Assembly: GCF_008795955.1 (NCBI RefSeq)
Contig: NZ_VMHN01000009.1
Coordinates: forward strand, 101,752 to 165,751
Reading direction: 5' to 3'
Origin: Marinobacter denitrificans
Lineage (GTDB): Bacteria; Pseudomonadota; Gammaproteobacteria; Pseudomonadales; Oleiphilaceae
DNA length: 64,000 nucleotides
The notes beneath the pieces were generated by a model. It searched no databases and was not told the DNA's origin. It saw only the letters and a program-made list of their open reading frames with translations. Each line of letters starts with the position of its first letter. Within the stretch, counting starts at the first letter, position 1. Positions 50,609 through 59,630 of the stretch are shown here, one piece after another. The position numbers and the translations under genes are program-made.

Positions 50609-52627
50609 TCAGCGGCGCCCTCGCAACTTGCTCAATACACCCTGAACCCAGTCCCTGGCTTCTTCCAGCGTGTGATTGTCTTCGACAAGGCCCCGAAGAG
50701 CCTGGACCTGCTGCTCGAACAATCCCGTCCGGCTCAGCTCTTCAGGCTTCTCATCAGGGCCCAGCGGCAGAATATGTTCAAAATAGGTGCCGCCGAGGAT
50801 GCGACGCAGGAAACCTTCGCCCAGAAACGCCTCGTCGTTATTCAGGGTACGGGTCGCTCGCAGCAGCCGGCGGATATCGTACTGGCCCGGATAGATATCC
50901 GGCACCTGTTTGTTGATACCCAGCAGGCTATAGACGCCAACCCGGGCTGTGCGCACCGAGCTTTCCAGGGTGAACACCACATCGTTGTGGGTCTCCACAA
51001 ACTGGCCCATGCAGGCCAGGTTGGTGCAGCCGTCCGGCACGACCCATGGGCGGTCACCACTGGCGCGCGGCATGAATTGCGCGGTGATGTAGGGCATCAG
51101 CGCAATCCGGGTTTTAGTGGCGGCCATCACCTCGTCGAGCTGTTCAATCAGGCCCAGGTGGTAGCACATCTCCGCCAGCACTTCCTTGCCGGTGCATTCG
51201 GGCATCGGCTTCTTCACATAATCGCCCGGCTTGTCCATCAACAGCGCGTAGGTCCAGAGCACGATCACGTCATCAGGCTGATCCGGAAAATGTGGCTGAC
51301 GGTTGCAGGTGAAGCTCATCAGCCAGGCTGAATCGGTAAAGGTGATGATGCCCCCAGTTGCCGTAAAACCGGAATAGGGGTCATTGACCGACAGCTCCCT
51401 GAGCTTGTCCATCAAAGGGGAGGGCCTGCAGGTCAGGGTGACGGACTCCCAGGTTGAACCGGGGATGTTGCCGCAAAACTTCTCCGGCCGGCCAAACACG
51501 TCCGATTGCTGCGCCAGGTTTTTCCACAACTGCCAGCCGGAACCCGGGCCCGCTTTATCGTTTTCTTTCAGTTCCGGCGCTGTGTCGTCATCGCCGTAGG
51601 CGGTGTCTTCAGTCATCGAACCGGTCGTGATGAACACGAGGTCGCGCTCACCGACGTTAAAGGTTTTGTCTCCCTCGCTGCCATGGCACTGGATGGCCGT
51701 AACCGTTCTGGTGTTATCGGATGTCTCCATCTCCAGGTTCTCGACCACGGTGTCGTACTGTATGTTAACGCCCTGCTCCTTCAGCCAGTTCATCAACGGG
51801 CGTACAAAGGCATCGTATTGATTGTATTTCGGAAAGACGAGCGAGGTCATGTCGTTGAGCCCGTCCATCAGATGCAGAAAACGGTGCATATAGAGTTTCA
51901 TTTCAAGCACGGAATGCCAGTTCTGGAAGGCAAACATCGTTCGCCAGAAGGTGTAGAAGTTGCTGTTCAGAAACCCTTCGCTGAACCAGTCTTCTACCGT
52001 GATGTCGTCCAGGTTCTCCTTGCGCGCCAGCAGAAGCCTGACCACTTCCAGCTGTTGCCGCTTGGTCAGTTCCATGGTCGAAAAGTCCCTGATCCGGCCC
52101 TGCTTCTCCAGCAGCCGTGCCTTTGACCAGTTCTTGTCAGCGTCGTTTACAATGCGGTATTCATCCAGCACGGTAAAAGGTTCCGGCAATTCCAGAGCCG
52201 GTATTTCCGAAAACACATCCCAGAAGTTCTGGTAGGTCATCTCCATTTCCCGGCCACCGCGCACGATGTAACCCTCTTCGGCATTGCCGGCGCCATCCAG
52301 TGAGCCGCCTTCAATTTCCTGCTCTTCCAGGAAGGTGATGTTGCCAGCGGGCATATGGCCGTCGCGGATCAGAAAAAATGCGGCGGACAAACCGGCAATA
52401 CCACTGCCCACAATCCAGGCGCGCCGGTCGGCGATGCCTTCGGTAGGAAGCGGGCGGTTATTGACATAGGCACCGTGCAGGTCCGCCGGTGGCAGCGGCG
52501 TATCGATACCGTTGTGCAGGTGCCGGGAGGATGCGTCGGGGGTGACACCGACGCCCTGGGCTTCCAGCGCGTCGATATGGGCTTTGAGTTTGGAGGGCGC
52601 TGTTCCGGGGATATCTGGGTGGGCCAT
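50609..52627 (-). CDS. ohyA: Oleate hydratase (myosin-cross-reactive antigen family)
   Basis: FAD-dependent hydratase of 672 residues adding water to the cis-9 double bond of unsaturated fatty acids to give 10-hydroxy acids. The FAD motif is WIVGSGIAGLSAAFFLIRDG near 70, followed by EEQEIEGGSLDGAG and GGREMEMTYQNFWDVF, the catalytic-site region of this family. Length matches the family. Start ATG with AAAGGAG just upstream. Monocistronic; convergent with the ECF/anti-sigma pair. Confidence 0.93.
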   Translation of the reverse strand: MAHPDIPGTAPSKLKAHIDALEAQGVGVTPDASSRHLHNGIDTPLPPADLHGAYVNNRPLPTEGIADRRAWIVGSGIAGLSAAFFLIRDGHMPAGNITFLEEQEIEGGSLDGAGNAEEGYIVRGGREMEMTYQNFWDVFSEIPALELPEPFTVLDEYRIVNDADKNWSKARLLEKQGRIRDFSTMELTKRQQLEVVRLLLARKENLDDITVEDWFSEGFLNSNFYTFWRTMFAFQNWHSVLEMKLYMHRFLHLMDGLNDMTSLVFPKYNQYDAFVRPLMNWLKEQGVNIQYDTVVENLEMETSDNTRTVTAIQCHGSEGDKTFNVGERDLVFITTGSMTEDTAYGDDDTAPELKENDKAGPGSGWQLWKNLAQQSDVFGRPEKFCGNIPGSTWESVTLTCRPSPLMDKLRELSVNDPYSGFTATGGIITFTDSAWLMSFTCNRQPHFPDQPDDVIVLWTYALLMDKPGDYVKKPMPECTGKEVLAEMCYHLGLIEQLDEVMAATKTRIALMPYITAQFMPRASGDRPWVVPDGCTNLACMGQFVETHNDVVFTLESSVRTARVGVYSLLGINKQVPDIYPGQYDIRRLLRATRTLNNDEAFLGEGFLRRILGGTYFEHILPLGPDEKPEELSRTGLFEQQVQALRGLVEDNHTLEEARDWVQGVLSKLRGRR

Positions 52628-52801
52628 TGAAGGATCTCCTTTCCTGTGAGGTGAGTACCCTTACAGTGTGAACCCATTAACCAGACGGGTGGGTGACACA
52701 TATCAATCTGACCGACGAGCCCCCCTGCTCAGAACACCAGAACCTTCTCCGCACCCACTGTCCCCTCCGCTGGCGCATCTGAAGCCTTTCCTCTTGCCAA
52801 C

Positions 52802-52821
52802 ATTCTAATGATTGTTAGAAT
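52802..52821. promoter_or_regulatory. Probable operator of the ArsR-rhodanese regulator
   Basis: ATTCTAA-TGATTG-TTAGAAT is a perfect 7-bp inverted repeat with a 6-base spacer, 61 bases before the start of the ArsR-type gene. Length and A/T character suit the winged-helix dimers of the ArsR family, so autoregulation is likely. Confidence 0.65.
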
Positions 52822-52882
52822 AAAACAAAGTCGTCGACTGTCAAGCGACCAATTTCGAGCATTTGATGGAGATCAAAAGGTA

Positions 52883-53539
52883 ATGACGTCCCGACAGGAT
52901 CTGTTCGATACCCTGGCCCAGGTTGGAAAGGCTCTGGGAAGTGGCCACCGCCTCATTCTGCTGGAGCGCATTGCCCAGGGAGAAGCTTCGGTGGAAACTC
53001 TCGCCAGCGCAGCGGACCTGACGGTGGGAAATGCCTCGGCGCATCTGCAACACCTGCGCAGAGCGGGGTTGGTCACCGCTACCCGTTCGGGTAAACAGAT
53101 GCTTTACCGGCTTACCGACCAGCGTCTTGTGACGTTGATGAGCCTGATGCGGGAGGTCGCGGAAACCAACCTTGCGGAAATGGAGCGACTGGTCAGCCGG
53201 CTCTTCGCCGAAAAAAACGCCGATGGTGCGCTGGAAGCAGTGTCCCGGGATGAGCTGCTTGCCGGCCTCAAGACCGGGTCGGTGGCGCTGCTGGATGTAC
53301 GCCCTGAGAACGAGTTTGCAGCAGGCCACCTGCCGGAAGCCATCAACATTCCGCTGGAGCAGCTTGAATCCATGCTGGACGAACTGCCCCGGGACCGTGA
53401 GATCGTCGCCTACTGCCGTGGTCCCTACTGTGTGCTCTCCCACGAGGCGGTTCAGCGCTTGAGAAAGCTCGGATATCGGGTTCGACGTTTCGACGAAGGC
53501 TTTCCGGAATGGAAAGCAGCCGGACTACCGGTTCATTAA
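52883..53539 (+). CDS. ArsR-type regulator fused to a rhodanese domain
   Basis: Protein of 218 residues. An ArsR winged helix-turn-helix (about 1-95; TLASAADLTVGNASAHLQHLRRAGLV, recognition helix NASAHLQHL) is joined to a rhodanese domain (about 115-218) with the active-site loop YCRGPYC. No CxC or other ArsR metal site is visible, so persulfide or sulfur transfer to the rhodanese Cys is a more likely signal. AAAAGG precedes the ATG at 52883; the frame extends to 52808 across the operator and is rejected. Probably cotranscribed with the fatty-acid hydroxylase gene 14 bases downstream. Confidence 0.87.
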   Translation: MTSRQDLFDTLAQVGKALGSGHRLILLERIAQGEASVETLASAADLTVGNASAHLQHLRRAGLVTATRSGKQMLYRLTDQRLVTLMSLMREVAETNLAEMERLVSRLFAEKNADGALEAVSRDELLAGLKTGSVALLDVRPENEFAAGHLPEAINIPLEQLESMLDELPRDREIVAYCRGPYCVLSHEAVQRLRKLGYRVRRFDEGFPEWKAAGLPVH

Positions 53540-53553
53540 TATGAGGCACTGTT

Positions 53554-54384
53554 GTGACCGAAACACTGCTTGCCAATGAACCCCTCATCCGTGTCAGCTT
53601 TTTTCTCTCCGTGCTGGCCGTGATGGCCCTATGGGAAGTGCTTGCGGCACGCAGGCCCCAGCAGATAGGCCGACTGGCCCGCTGGCCCCATAATCTGCTC
53701 ATCGTTGTTCTGGACACACTGGCCGTGCGGCTGGCATTTCCTGTGGCGGCGGTTGGCACTGCCTTTATGGCGTCCGAAAACGGTTGGGGGCTGCTGAATC
53801 TGGTGTCGCTGCCAGGCTGGCTTGCGGTCATCGTATCGGTTCTGCTGCTGGACGCCGCCATCTACTTCCAGCACCGACTGTTCCACGCCGTACCCTGGCT
53901 CTGGCGCCTGCACAGGATGCACCATGCAGACCTGGAATTTGACGTGACCACCGGCCTGCGCTTCCATCCCATCGAGATCATTCTGTCCATGGCCATCAAA
54001 CTGACCGTGGTTCTGGCACTGGGCGCCCCGGCGCTGGCGGTGGTGATTTTCGAGGTATTGCTGAATGCCACCTCCATGTTCAACCATGGCAACGTGCGAC
54101 TGCCGCTCTGGTTTGACAGGTACTTGCGGCTGTTCGTGGTGACACCCGACATGCACCGGGTCCACCACTCGGTCATCGTGCGGGAGACCGACAGCAACTT
54201 CGGCTTCAACCTGCCCTGGTGGGATCGGCTGTTCGGCACCTATCGCGAACAGCCTGAGAAAGGCCACCTGGGCATGACCATCGGAATCGAGGACTTTCGC
54301 ACAGTGCAGGATCTGCGCCTGGACCGGATGCTGATCCAGCCATTCAGGCACACAGACACCGGCCATTTCCAACAAGGCCAATAA
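53554..54384 (+). CDS. Fatty acid hydroxylase/sterol desaturase superfamily protein
   Basis: Membrane di-iron oxygenase of 276 residues. The His clusters HRLFH, HRMHH, FNHGN and HRVHH are in the expected order between hydrophobic segments. It starts with GTG. It lies between the ArsR-rhodanese regulator and a DraG-like gene with gaps of 14 and 9 bases, so the three form one operon. The substrate, a lipid or carotenoid-like chain, is not known. Confidence 0.85.
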   Translation: MTETLLANEPLIRVSFFLSVLAVMALWEVLAARRPQQIGRLARWPHNLLIVVLDTLAVRLAFPVAAVGTAFMASENGWGLLNLVSLPGWLAVIVSVLLLDAAIYFQHRLFHAVPWLWRLHRMHHADLEFDVTTGLRFHPIEIILSMAIKLTVVLALGAPALAVVIFEVLLNATSMFNHGNVRLPLWFDRYLRLFVVTPDMHRVHHSVIVRETDSNFGFNLPWWDRLFGTYREQPEKGHLGMTIGIEDFRTVQDLRLDRMLIQPFRHTDTGHFQQGQ

Positions 54385-54393
54385 GGAGATCCA

Positions 54394-55569
54394 ATGACCA
54401 GCAACGTCTTCATCGAAAGAAAACCCGCAATAATCGCCGCTCTTGCTGGCGGCTGGGTTGCCGATGCGGCCAGCCTCGGTTTGCACTGGCTTTACGACAG
54501 CCAGCGAATCCACGAGGTAGGCGGCCAATCCCCGGAATTCCTGCCGCCCAAGGCCGATTATTTCAAAGGCGGATTCGGATACTTTGCGCACGAGGGCAAG
54601 CAATCTGGAGATATCAGCCACTACGGCGCTGCCACGGGGGTGCTGACCAGGAGCCTTCTGGCCAGTGAAGGCCAACTGGATGTCCGCGACTACCAGCGGC
54701 GCTTTCGAGCGTTTTTCGGAGCTGGCGGCCGTTGGCAGGGTTATATCGACAACCCCACACGAGTCACCCTGAACAATCTGGATTCCATTGAGCAGAACGC
54801 CATCATACAGGCCCAGTCGACCACTACTGGTGACCTCAGCGAGAAGCAGAAACGGATACTGGTGCAGAAGGTTTTGCCCTATACCCGGCGTCTGAGTGGC
54901 GACCAATTGGCGGAACCGGTTCGTCGGGCCATCAACCTTACCTATCAGGAATCCGAGATACAGGAAGCCGGCGTTTACCTCGCCGAAACCATCGACCAAC
55001 ATCTACTGCCTGAAAGCGGCGCCGACGACATGCAGTTACCGGCCGTCTCCAAGTTGCCGCCCCTGGTGGCCTGCTATTCCGGCAGCGATAAGTTGATAGA
55101 GGTCACCGAGGCTGCGGTCCGGGTGACCAATCACAATGACGAAGCCGTGGGCTGGGCAAAATGTGCAGCACGACTTCTGGACCAGATCTTTCAGGGCAAC
55201 CCCTTATCCACAGCGCTGGAAGCCGCTAAAGCTGAGGCGCCGGAGCGCGAGAGCCTGAACCACGCCCAATCCGGTTCATCACTGGATGCGGAAAATGCAG
55301 GCGACACTTTCGGCCGCACCTGTTATCTGCATGAGGCCATGCCGGTGATTTTTCATATCCTGAACCATGCAGGCAGTTATACCGACGCCGTTCGCGCCAA
55401 CATCCATTGCGGAGGCGATTCCTGTGGACGGGCCTGGATCATTGGTCCGGCCATGGCGGCCATATACGGTGTCGGTGGTGAACGCGGCATTCCTCTGAGT
55501 TGGTTGGCACGTGTGACCAATGCTCCGGAGCTCCTCGTGGATATTGAAAGACTCGTTAACAGCCAATGA
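54394..55569 (+). CDS. ADP-ribosylglycohydrolase-like protein with altered metal site
   Basis: Helical protein of 391 residues with the DraG/ARH layout: N-terminal AALAGGWVADAASLGLHW (for GxxxGDALG) and C-terminal CGGDSCGRAWIIGPAMAAIYG (core GGDSCGRA). In active enzymes the latter reads GGDTD and the two Asp bind magnesium; here the second is Gly, preceded by a Cys. The first acidic cluster (SGDISHYG) is also shortened. Protein de-ADP-ribosylation cannot be assumed. AGGAG precedes the ATG. Third gene of the ArsR-rhodanese operon. Confidence 0.75.
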   Translation: MTSNVFIERKPAIIAALAGGWVADAASLGLHWLYDSQRIHEVGGQSPEFLPPKADYFKGGFGYFAHEGKQSGDISHYGAATGVLTRSLLASEGQLDVRDYQRRFRAFFGAGGRWQGYIDNPTRVTLNNLDSIEQNAIIQAQSTTTGDLSEKQKRILVQKVLPYTRRLSGDQLAEPVRRAINLTYQESEIQEAGVYLAETIDQHLLPESGADDMQLPAVSKLPPLVACYSGSDKLIEVTEAAVRVTNHNDEAVGWAKCAARLLDQIFQGNPLSTALEAAKAEAPERESLNHAQSGSSLDAENAGDTFGRTCYLHEAMPVIFHILNHAGSYTDAVRANIHCGGDSCGRAWIIGPAMAAIYGVGGERGIPLSWLARVTNAPELLVDIERLVNSQ

Positions 55570-55638
55570 TATGCATCATTGCCCTATTTTCACCCACGAC
55601 TATCCTTCAAGTAGGATGCACGCCTGAAGGAGGTTTTG

Positions 55639-56394
55639 ATGAAAACGCTATTGATCAACACGTTATTGATGATTGCCATGCTGACAAGCGCGCCTTTGCT
55701 AGCGCAGGACGGGCCTCTGAGAGTCGGAATGTCCGGCCAGTATTTCCCGTTTACCTTTGTAGAGCAGGATGAGCTCAAAGGCTTCGACGTCGATGTGATG
55801 AATGCCATCGGTGAGGAAATGGGGCGTGATATCAAGTACGAAACCGCCAATTTCTCGGGCCTTTTCGGCATGCTGGAATCCGGCCGCATCGACACGGTGG
55901 CCAACCAGATCACTATCACCGAAGAGCGCCAGAAAGCGTATATTTTCAGCGAGCCCTACGTCTATGACGGTGCCCAGGTGGTGACCAAAAAGGGCAACAC
56001 CGACGTCGAGGGTGTGGAAGACCTCAAGGGTAAAACCGTTGCTGTGAACCTCGGCTCCAACTTCGAAGCACTCTTACGCGAGCTGCCTTACGCGGACCAG
56101 ATCGAGATCAAGACCTATGACAGCAATCTGGAGCGGGACACTGCCCTGGGCCGCGTCGACGCCTTTGTGATGGACCGGGTCAGCGCCAGCCAGATCATCA
56201 AGGAAAAGCCTTTGCCACTAGAGCTGGCTGGCCCCACCTTCTCGCAAATCACTAATGCCTATCCCTTCCGCGACAACGAAGCAGGACGGGCCATGCGGGA
56301 TGAGGTCAATAAGGCCCTGGCGGCCCTGCGTGACGATGGCACCCTGGCGTCCATTTCCGAGAAATGGTTCGGCACGGATATTACCCAGCCCTGA
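55639..56394 (+). CDS. Amino-acid ABC transporter binding protein (cystine type)
   Basis: Periplasmic binding protein of 251 residues with a clear signal peptide (LLINTLLMIAMLTSAPLLA-QDG). The mature part begins LRVGMSGQYFPFTFVEQDEL (core GMSGQYFPF) and has GFDVDVMNAIGEEMG and LESGRIDTVANQIT, like FliY/TcyJ cystine-binding proteins. AAGGAGG is six bases before the ATG at 55639. First gene of a complete three-gene importer; permease follows by 26 bases. Confidence 0.88.
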   Translation: MKTLLINTLLMIAMLTSAPLLAQDGPLRVGMSGQYFPFTFVEQDELKGFDVDVMNAIGEEMGRDIKYETANFSGLFGMLESGRIDTVANQITITEERQKAYIFSEPYVYDGAQVVTKKGNTDVEGVEDLKGKTVAVNLGSNFEALLRELPYADQIEIKTYDSNLERDTALGRVDAFVMDRVSASQIIKEKPLPLELAGPTFSQITNAYPFRDNEAGRAMRDEVNKALAALRDDGTLASISEKWFGTDITQP

Positions 56395-56420
56395 GGGCAC
56401 CCACCAAGGCCTGACTCCCT

Positions 56421-57095
56421 ATGGACGTGTTGAACGTCGAATACATGCTGGGGCTGGTACCTGTGCTTCTCAGGTACCTGCCCCTGACCCTTCAACTGGC
56501 CGGTATCGGGATGGTGCTTGCGCTGATACTTGCCTGCCTGTTTGCGGTTATCCGCGTACTCCGTATTCCGGTGCTCAACCAGCTGACCATCGTATTCATC
56601 TCTTTCTTCAGGGGCACGCCGCTGCTGGTGCAACTGTTCCTGTTCTATTACGGGTTGCCGCAATTGGTAAGTGCGTTAACCGTGATCGATGGCATTACCG
56701 CAACCACCATGGGCCTGACCATGCATTTTTCCGCCTACATGGCCGAATCGATCCGTGCCGCCATCGTGGGTGTTGACCGCAGTCAGACCGAAGCGGCACT
56801 GTCGATCGGCATGACCAACGGCCAGATGATGCGGCGGATAGTTCTGCCCCAGGCCACACGGGTGGCGTTGCCCACGCTGATGAACTACTTCATCGACATG
56901 ATCAAGGCCACCTCCCTGGCCTTTACCCTGGGAGTCACGGAATTGATGGGGGCGACCCAGAAAGAAGCCTCGGGGAGCTTCCTGTATTTCGAAGCGTTCA
57001 TTGTGGCCGCCATCATGTACTGGATCGTGGTCGAGCTGCTTTCCAAGCTTCAGAACCACCTGGAAATCCGCCTGAATAAGGCCTATAACCGATGA
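56421..57095 (+). CDS. Amino-acid ABC transporter permease
   Basis: Inner-membrane permease of 224 residues with about five membrane segments and the family motif around FFRGTPLLVQLFLFYYG. The EAA loop reads EAALSIGMTNGQMMRRIVLPQA (core EAALSIGM). Its end overlaps the ATPase start (ATGA), indicating coupling. Functions with the preceding binding protein, probably for cystine or a related polar amino acid. Confidence 0.9.
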   Translation: MDVLNVEYMLGLVPVLLRYLPLTLQLAGIGMVLALILACLFAVIRVLRIPVLNQLTIVFISFFRGTPLLVQLFLFYYGLPQLVSALTVIDGITATTMGLTMHFSAYMAESIRAAIVGVDRSQTEAALSIGMTNGQMMRRIVLPQATRVALPTLMNYFIDMIKATSLAFTLGVTELMGATQKEASGSFLYFEAFIVAAIMYWIVVELLSKLQNHLEIRLNKAYNR

Positions 57096-57838
57096 TCAAG
57101 CTGGACTCACTGAGCAAACATTTCGGCAAAACGGTGGTCCTCGACAGCATCGACCTAACCATCGAGAAGGGCGAAATCGTGGTGATCATCGGGCCTTCGG
57201 GCACGGGTAAATCCACCCTGCTGCGCTGCCTCAATTTCCTCGAACAACCCACCGCCGGCACCATGACCGTGGGGGACCTCACCGTAGATGTGAAAAAAGC
57301 CAGCCGGGCCGAGATCCTCTCCATGCGGCGGCGAACCGCCTTCGTGTTCCAGAACTATGCGCTGTTTGCCAACAAGACCGCCCTGCAGAACATTGCCGAG
57401 CGCCTGCTGGTGGTGGATAAATGGCCCAAAGAAAAAGCTTACCGGAGGGCCCGGGAGATCCTCGATCAGATCGGCCTGGGTGAAAAAGCAGATGCCTATC
57501 CCGCGTCCATGTCCGGCGGCCAGCAGCAGCGGGTTGGCATTGGCCGCGCCATGGCTGCCGGTGCCGAGGTCATTCTGTTTGACGAGCCTACGTCGTCGCT
57601 GGATCCGGAATGGGTGGAAGAGGTGTTGGGGCTGATGAAGCAGCTGGCGTCAGAACGCCAAACCATGATGGTGGTCACCCACGAGATGTCCTTCGCCCGG
57701 GACGTAGCCGACCGGGTGATCTTTATCGACGGTGGCCGCATCGTGGAGCAGGGTCCGCCCAGCGAGATTTTCTACAACCCGCAGGATCCCCGAACGAAAG
57801 ACTTTCTGAAGAAAATCCTGGCCACCAATTCCGTGTAA
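57092..57838 (+). CDS. Amino-acid ABC transporter ATP-binding protein
   Basis: ATPase of 248 residues with Walker A GPSGTGKST (about 32-40), signature MSGGQQQRVGIGRA and Walker B VILFDEPTSSLDPEW. The H-loop VVTHEMSFARDVADRV is typical of the polar amino acid importers (GlnQ/TcyN type). Last gene of the operon. The next 304 bases before the convergent gene hold no coding sequence I can support. Confidence 0.93.
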   Translation: MIKLDSLSKHFGKTVVLDSIDLTIEKGEIVVIIGPSGTGKSTLLRCLNFLEQPTAGTMTVGDLTVDVKKASRAEILSMRRRTAFVFQNYALFANKTALQNIAERLLVVDKWPKEKAYRRAREILDQIGLGEKADAYPASMSGGQQQRVGIGRAMAAGAEVILFDEPTSSLDPEWVEEVLGLMKQLASERQTMMVVTHEMSFARDVADRVIFIDGGRIVEQGPPSEIFYNPQDPRTKDFLKKILATNSV

Positions 57839-57962
57839 AACAGGCGCCATAGACCCTTCTCCACATCCGACTGATAGGTCATACCCAGCATGAACGCATC
57901 CGGATGGGGATGTGGGGCTGAATAATACTGGTCAATCTGCTATTCGGAAACAAAGCACGCTG

Positions 57963-57981
57963 AGGTCGCAAAGCGAACATT
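57963..57981 (+). repeat. 19-nt direct repeat, left copy
   Basis: AGGTCGCAAAGCGAACATT matches 62271-62289 at 18 of 19 positions in the same orientation. The two copies bracket the metal-related genes and the tyrosine recombinase, as attachment-site repeats would. The surrounding gap 57839-58142 otherwise contains only this and the hairpin at 58084. Confidence 0.55.
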
Positions 57982-58083
57982 GAGAGGCTGCTCGTCGCGA
58001 TCACTTTTTTGAACTTCCATGTGGCTTAAAACTGGTTTGGCGGTTGCTCCGAGGGGTCCGATCATGTTCCACATGGCTGTATG

Positions 58084-58122
58084 CGACATCCGGGCCTTTT
58101 TTAAGCACAGGCCCGGATGTCG
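58084..58122. terminator. 13-bp hairpin between convergent genes
   Basis: CGACATCCGGGCC (58084-58096) and its perfect complement (58110-58122) enclose a 13-base loop that contains six T. It lies between the ABC importer ATPase and the convergent anchor-protein gene and can terminate either side. No T-run follows the stem. Confidence 0.6.
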
Positions 58123-58142
58123 TCACAACACTCAATGGTTAA

Positions 58143-58832
58143 TCACAACATCTTCTTCAACTGCCCGTAGTCTCCTCCGGTGCGAAGTACCAGAGTGATG
58201 TCACTGTCGTTCCGATTCCGGAAGAACCAACCATGGTTGCCGGTAAAGGCGGCTTCCAGCTCGCCTTCATCTTCCGGTACGCCCCGGCCTTTCTCATAGG
58301 AAATGGACTGACCACCTCCGTCACCGTGGGTATCGAAGTTAATCGGGCCTCCTTCAGACACCCAGGAGAACCGAGCTACATCACCTTCCTCCATAGTGAG
58401 CTTGAATTCGGTGCCCTCTCCCGGGGTCAGAACAACGCGCACTTCATCCTGCCACTGGGGTTCGGCCATTTCTGGTTCAGGTGCTGGCTCAGCAGGCGCA
58501 ACCTCGGCTTCCGATGAGGGGGCTGGTTCCTCAACGGCTTCAGCCACGACAGGTTCCGAGACTTCCGGAGCCGTCTGATCATCCGAGGATTGCACCGCCA
58601 CCATCTGGGCGGCCTCGTCAGCAGCAGCTTCTTCTGCGAGCTGTTCTTTGATCTCGCCCATTTCAGTCAATCCCAGCAGTCGGCCCGCGCCAGTCGGGTC
58701 CAGAGCGTACTCGGCAGGCATGACCACGGTAACCAGGAGGACCAGTGCCACAATGGCTGCAATGATGGTTGATCGAATCAACTTGGCAGTGCTGGGCAGT
58801 TCTTCACGGTTGGGTATATCGGTGTTGTACAT
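58143..58832 (-). CDS. Membrane-anchored protein next to HupE/UreJ
   Basis: Protein of 229 residues. A single membrane helix (about 22-42, TIIAAIVALVLLVTVVMPAE) is followed by a low-complexity Ala/Glu/Pro linker (about 65-125) and a C-terminal soluble domain with VRVVLTPGEGTEFKLTMEEG and FDTHGDGGGQSISYEKG. The His/Asp-rich patch in the latter could bind metal. It lies 15 bases after the HupE/UreJ-like gene, so they are cotranscribed. I know this arrangement as a transmembrane anchor protein of unknown function. Confidence 0.7.
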   Translation of the reverse strand: MYNTDIPNREELPSTAKLIRSTIIAAIVALVLLVTVVMPAEYALDPTGAGRLLGLTEMGEIKEQLAEEAAADEAAQMVAVQSSDDQTAPEVSEPVVAEAVEEPAPSSEAEVAPAEPAPEPEMAEPQWQDEVRVVLTPGEGTEFKLTMEEGDVARFSWVSEGGPINFDTHGDGGGQSISYEKGRGVPEDEGELEAAFTGNHGWFFRNRNDSDITLVLRTGGDYGQLKKML

Positions 58833-58847
58833 TGGAAATCTCCAGAA

Positions 58848-59582
58848 TTAAGCGACAAAGTAACCGGTGAGCTGATAGCCGAAGAGCAAAAAACCTGCGC
58901 TCATCATGGCGACGTTGGCGGTATAGGCGTGCCGGAAAAAGCCGTCGCTCTTCCGCCAGAAGCTGATGGCAATCAGGATCATGGCAAGGGCGATGAGCTG
59001 TCCGATTTCCACGCCCACGTTAAAGGCGAGGAGGTTCGGAATCAGGCCATCCGGCGAGATGTCGTATTCGATGATCTTCGTGGAGAGACCGAAACCGTGG
59101 AAGAATCCGAAAATCAGCGTGGCTGCCTTGGTATTGGGTTGGAAGCCAAACCACCGCTGATAGGCACCGATGTTGTCCAGTGCCTTGTACACGATGGACA
59201 GACCGATAATCGCATCAATGATGTAGCTATTGATGCCCACGTTGAAGTACACCCCGAGCAACATCGTCGTAGAATGCCCGAGGGCAAACAGGCTGACGTA
59301 AATCGCGATGTGCTTCATCTGGTAGAGGAAGAAAATGACACCTAGCAGGAAGAGCAAGTGGTCATAGCCGGTGACCATGTGTTTGGCCCCGAGATAAGTG
59401 AAGGCGATGAGGTTTACACCGGTAATTTCCTGGATGTACCCCTTGTCACCCTGAGCGACTGCGTGAGCGAGCACATCCGTACTCATTCCCAGCAAGCCCA
59501 AGGTCAGAAATATCCACAGTAGACGACTGCCGGTGCCCGATGAGGACATGCCTCGGCAACCGCCAAGCAGGTTTGACAACAT
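58848..59582 (-). CDS. HupE/UreJ-family membrane protein
   Basis: Membrane protein of up to 244 residues with a signal-like first helix and six further hydrophobic segments. The family motifs GAKHMVTGYDHLLFLLG, ALGHSTTMLLGV and FGFFHGFGLSTK carry conserved His/Asp that are thought to bind nickel or cobalt. HupE proteins import nickel for hydrogenase, but no hydrogenase or urease gene is near. The neighbours are a His-rich secreted protein and a metal-type exporter. An ATG at 59549 would start just before the signal helix and is a likely alternative. Confidence 0.8.
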   Translation of the reverse strand: MLSNLLGGCRGMSSSGTGSRLLWIFLTLGLLGMSTDVLAHAVAQGDKGYIQEITGVNLIAFTYLGAKHMVTGYDHLLFLLGVIFFLYQMKHIAIYVSLFALGHSTTMLLGVYFNVGINSYIIDAIIGLSIVYKALDNIGAYQRWFGFQPNTKAATLIFGFFHGFGLSTKIIEYDISPDGLIPNLLAFNVGVEIGQLIALAMILIAISFWRKSDGFFRHAYTANVAMMSAGFLLFGYQLTGYFVA

Positions 59583-59630
59583 AAAGACTCCAATCGAATT
59601 TGTTTTCTGAGGCCGCGTGAGCGGCAGAGA

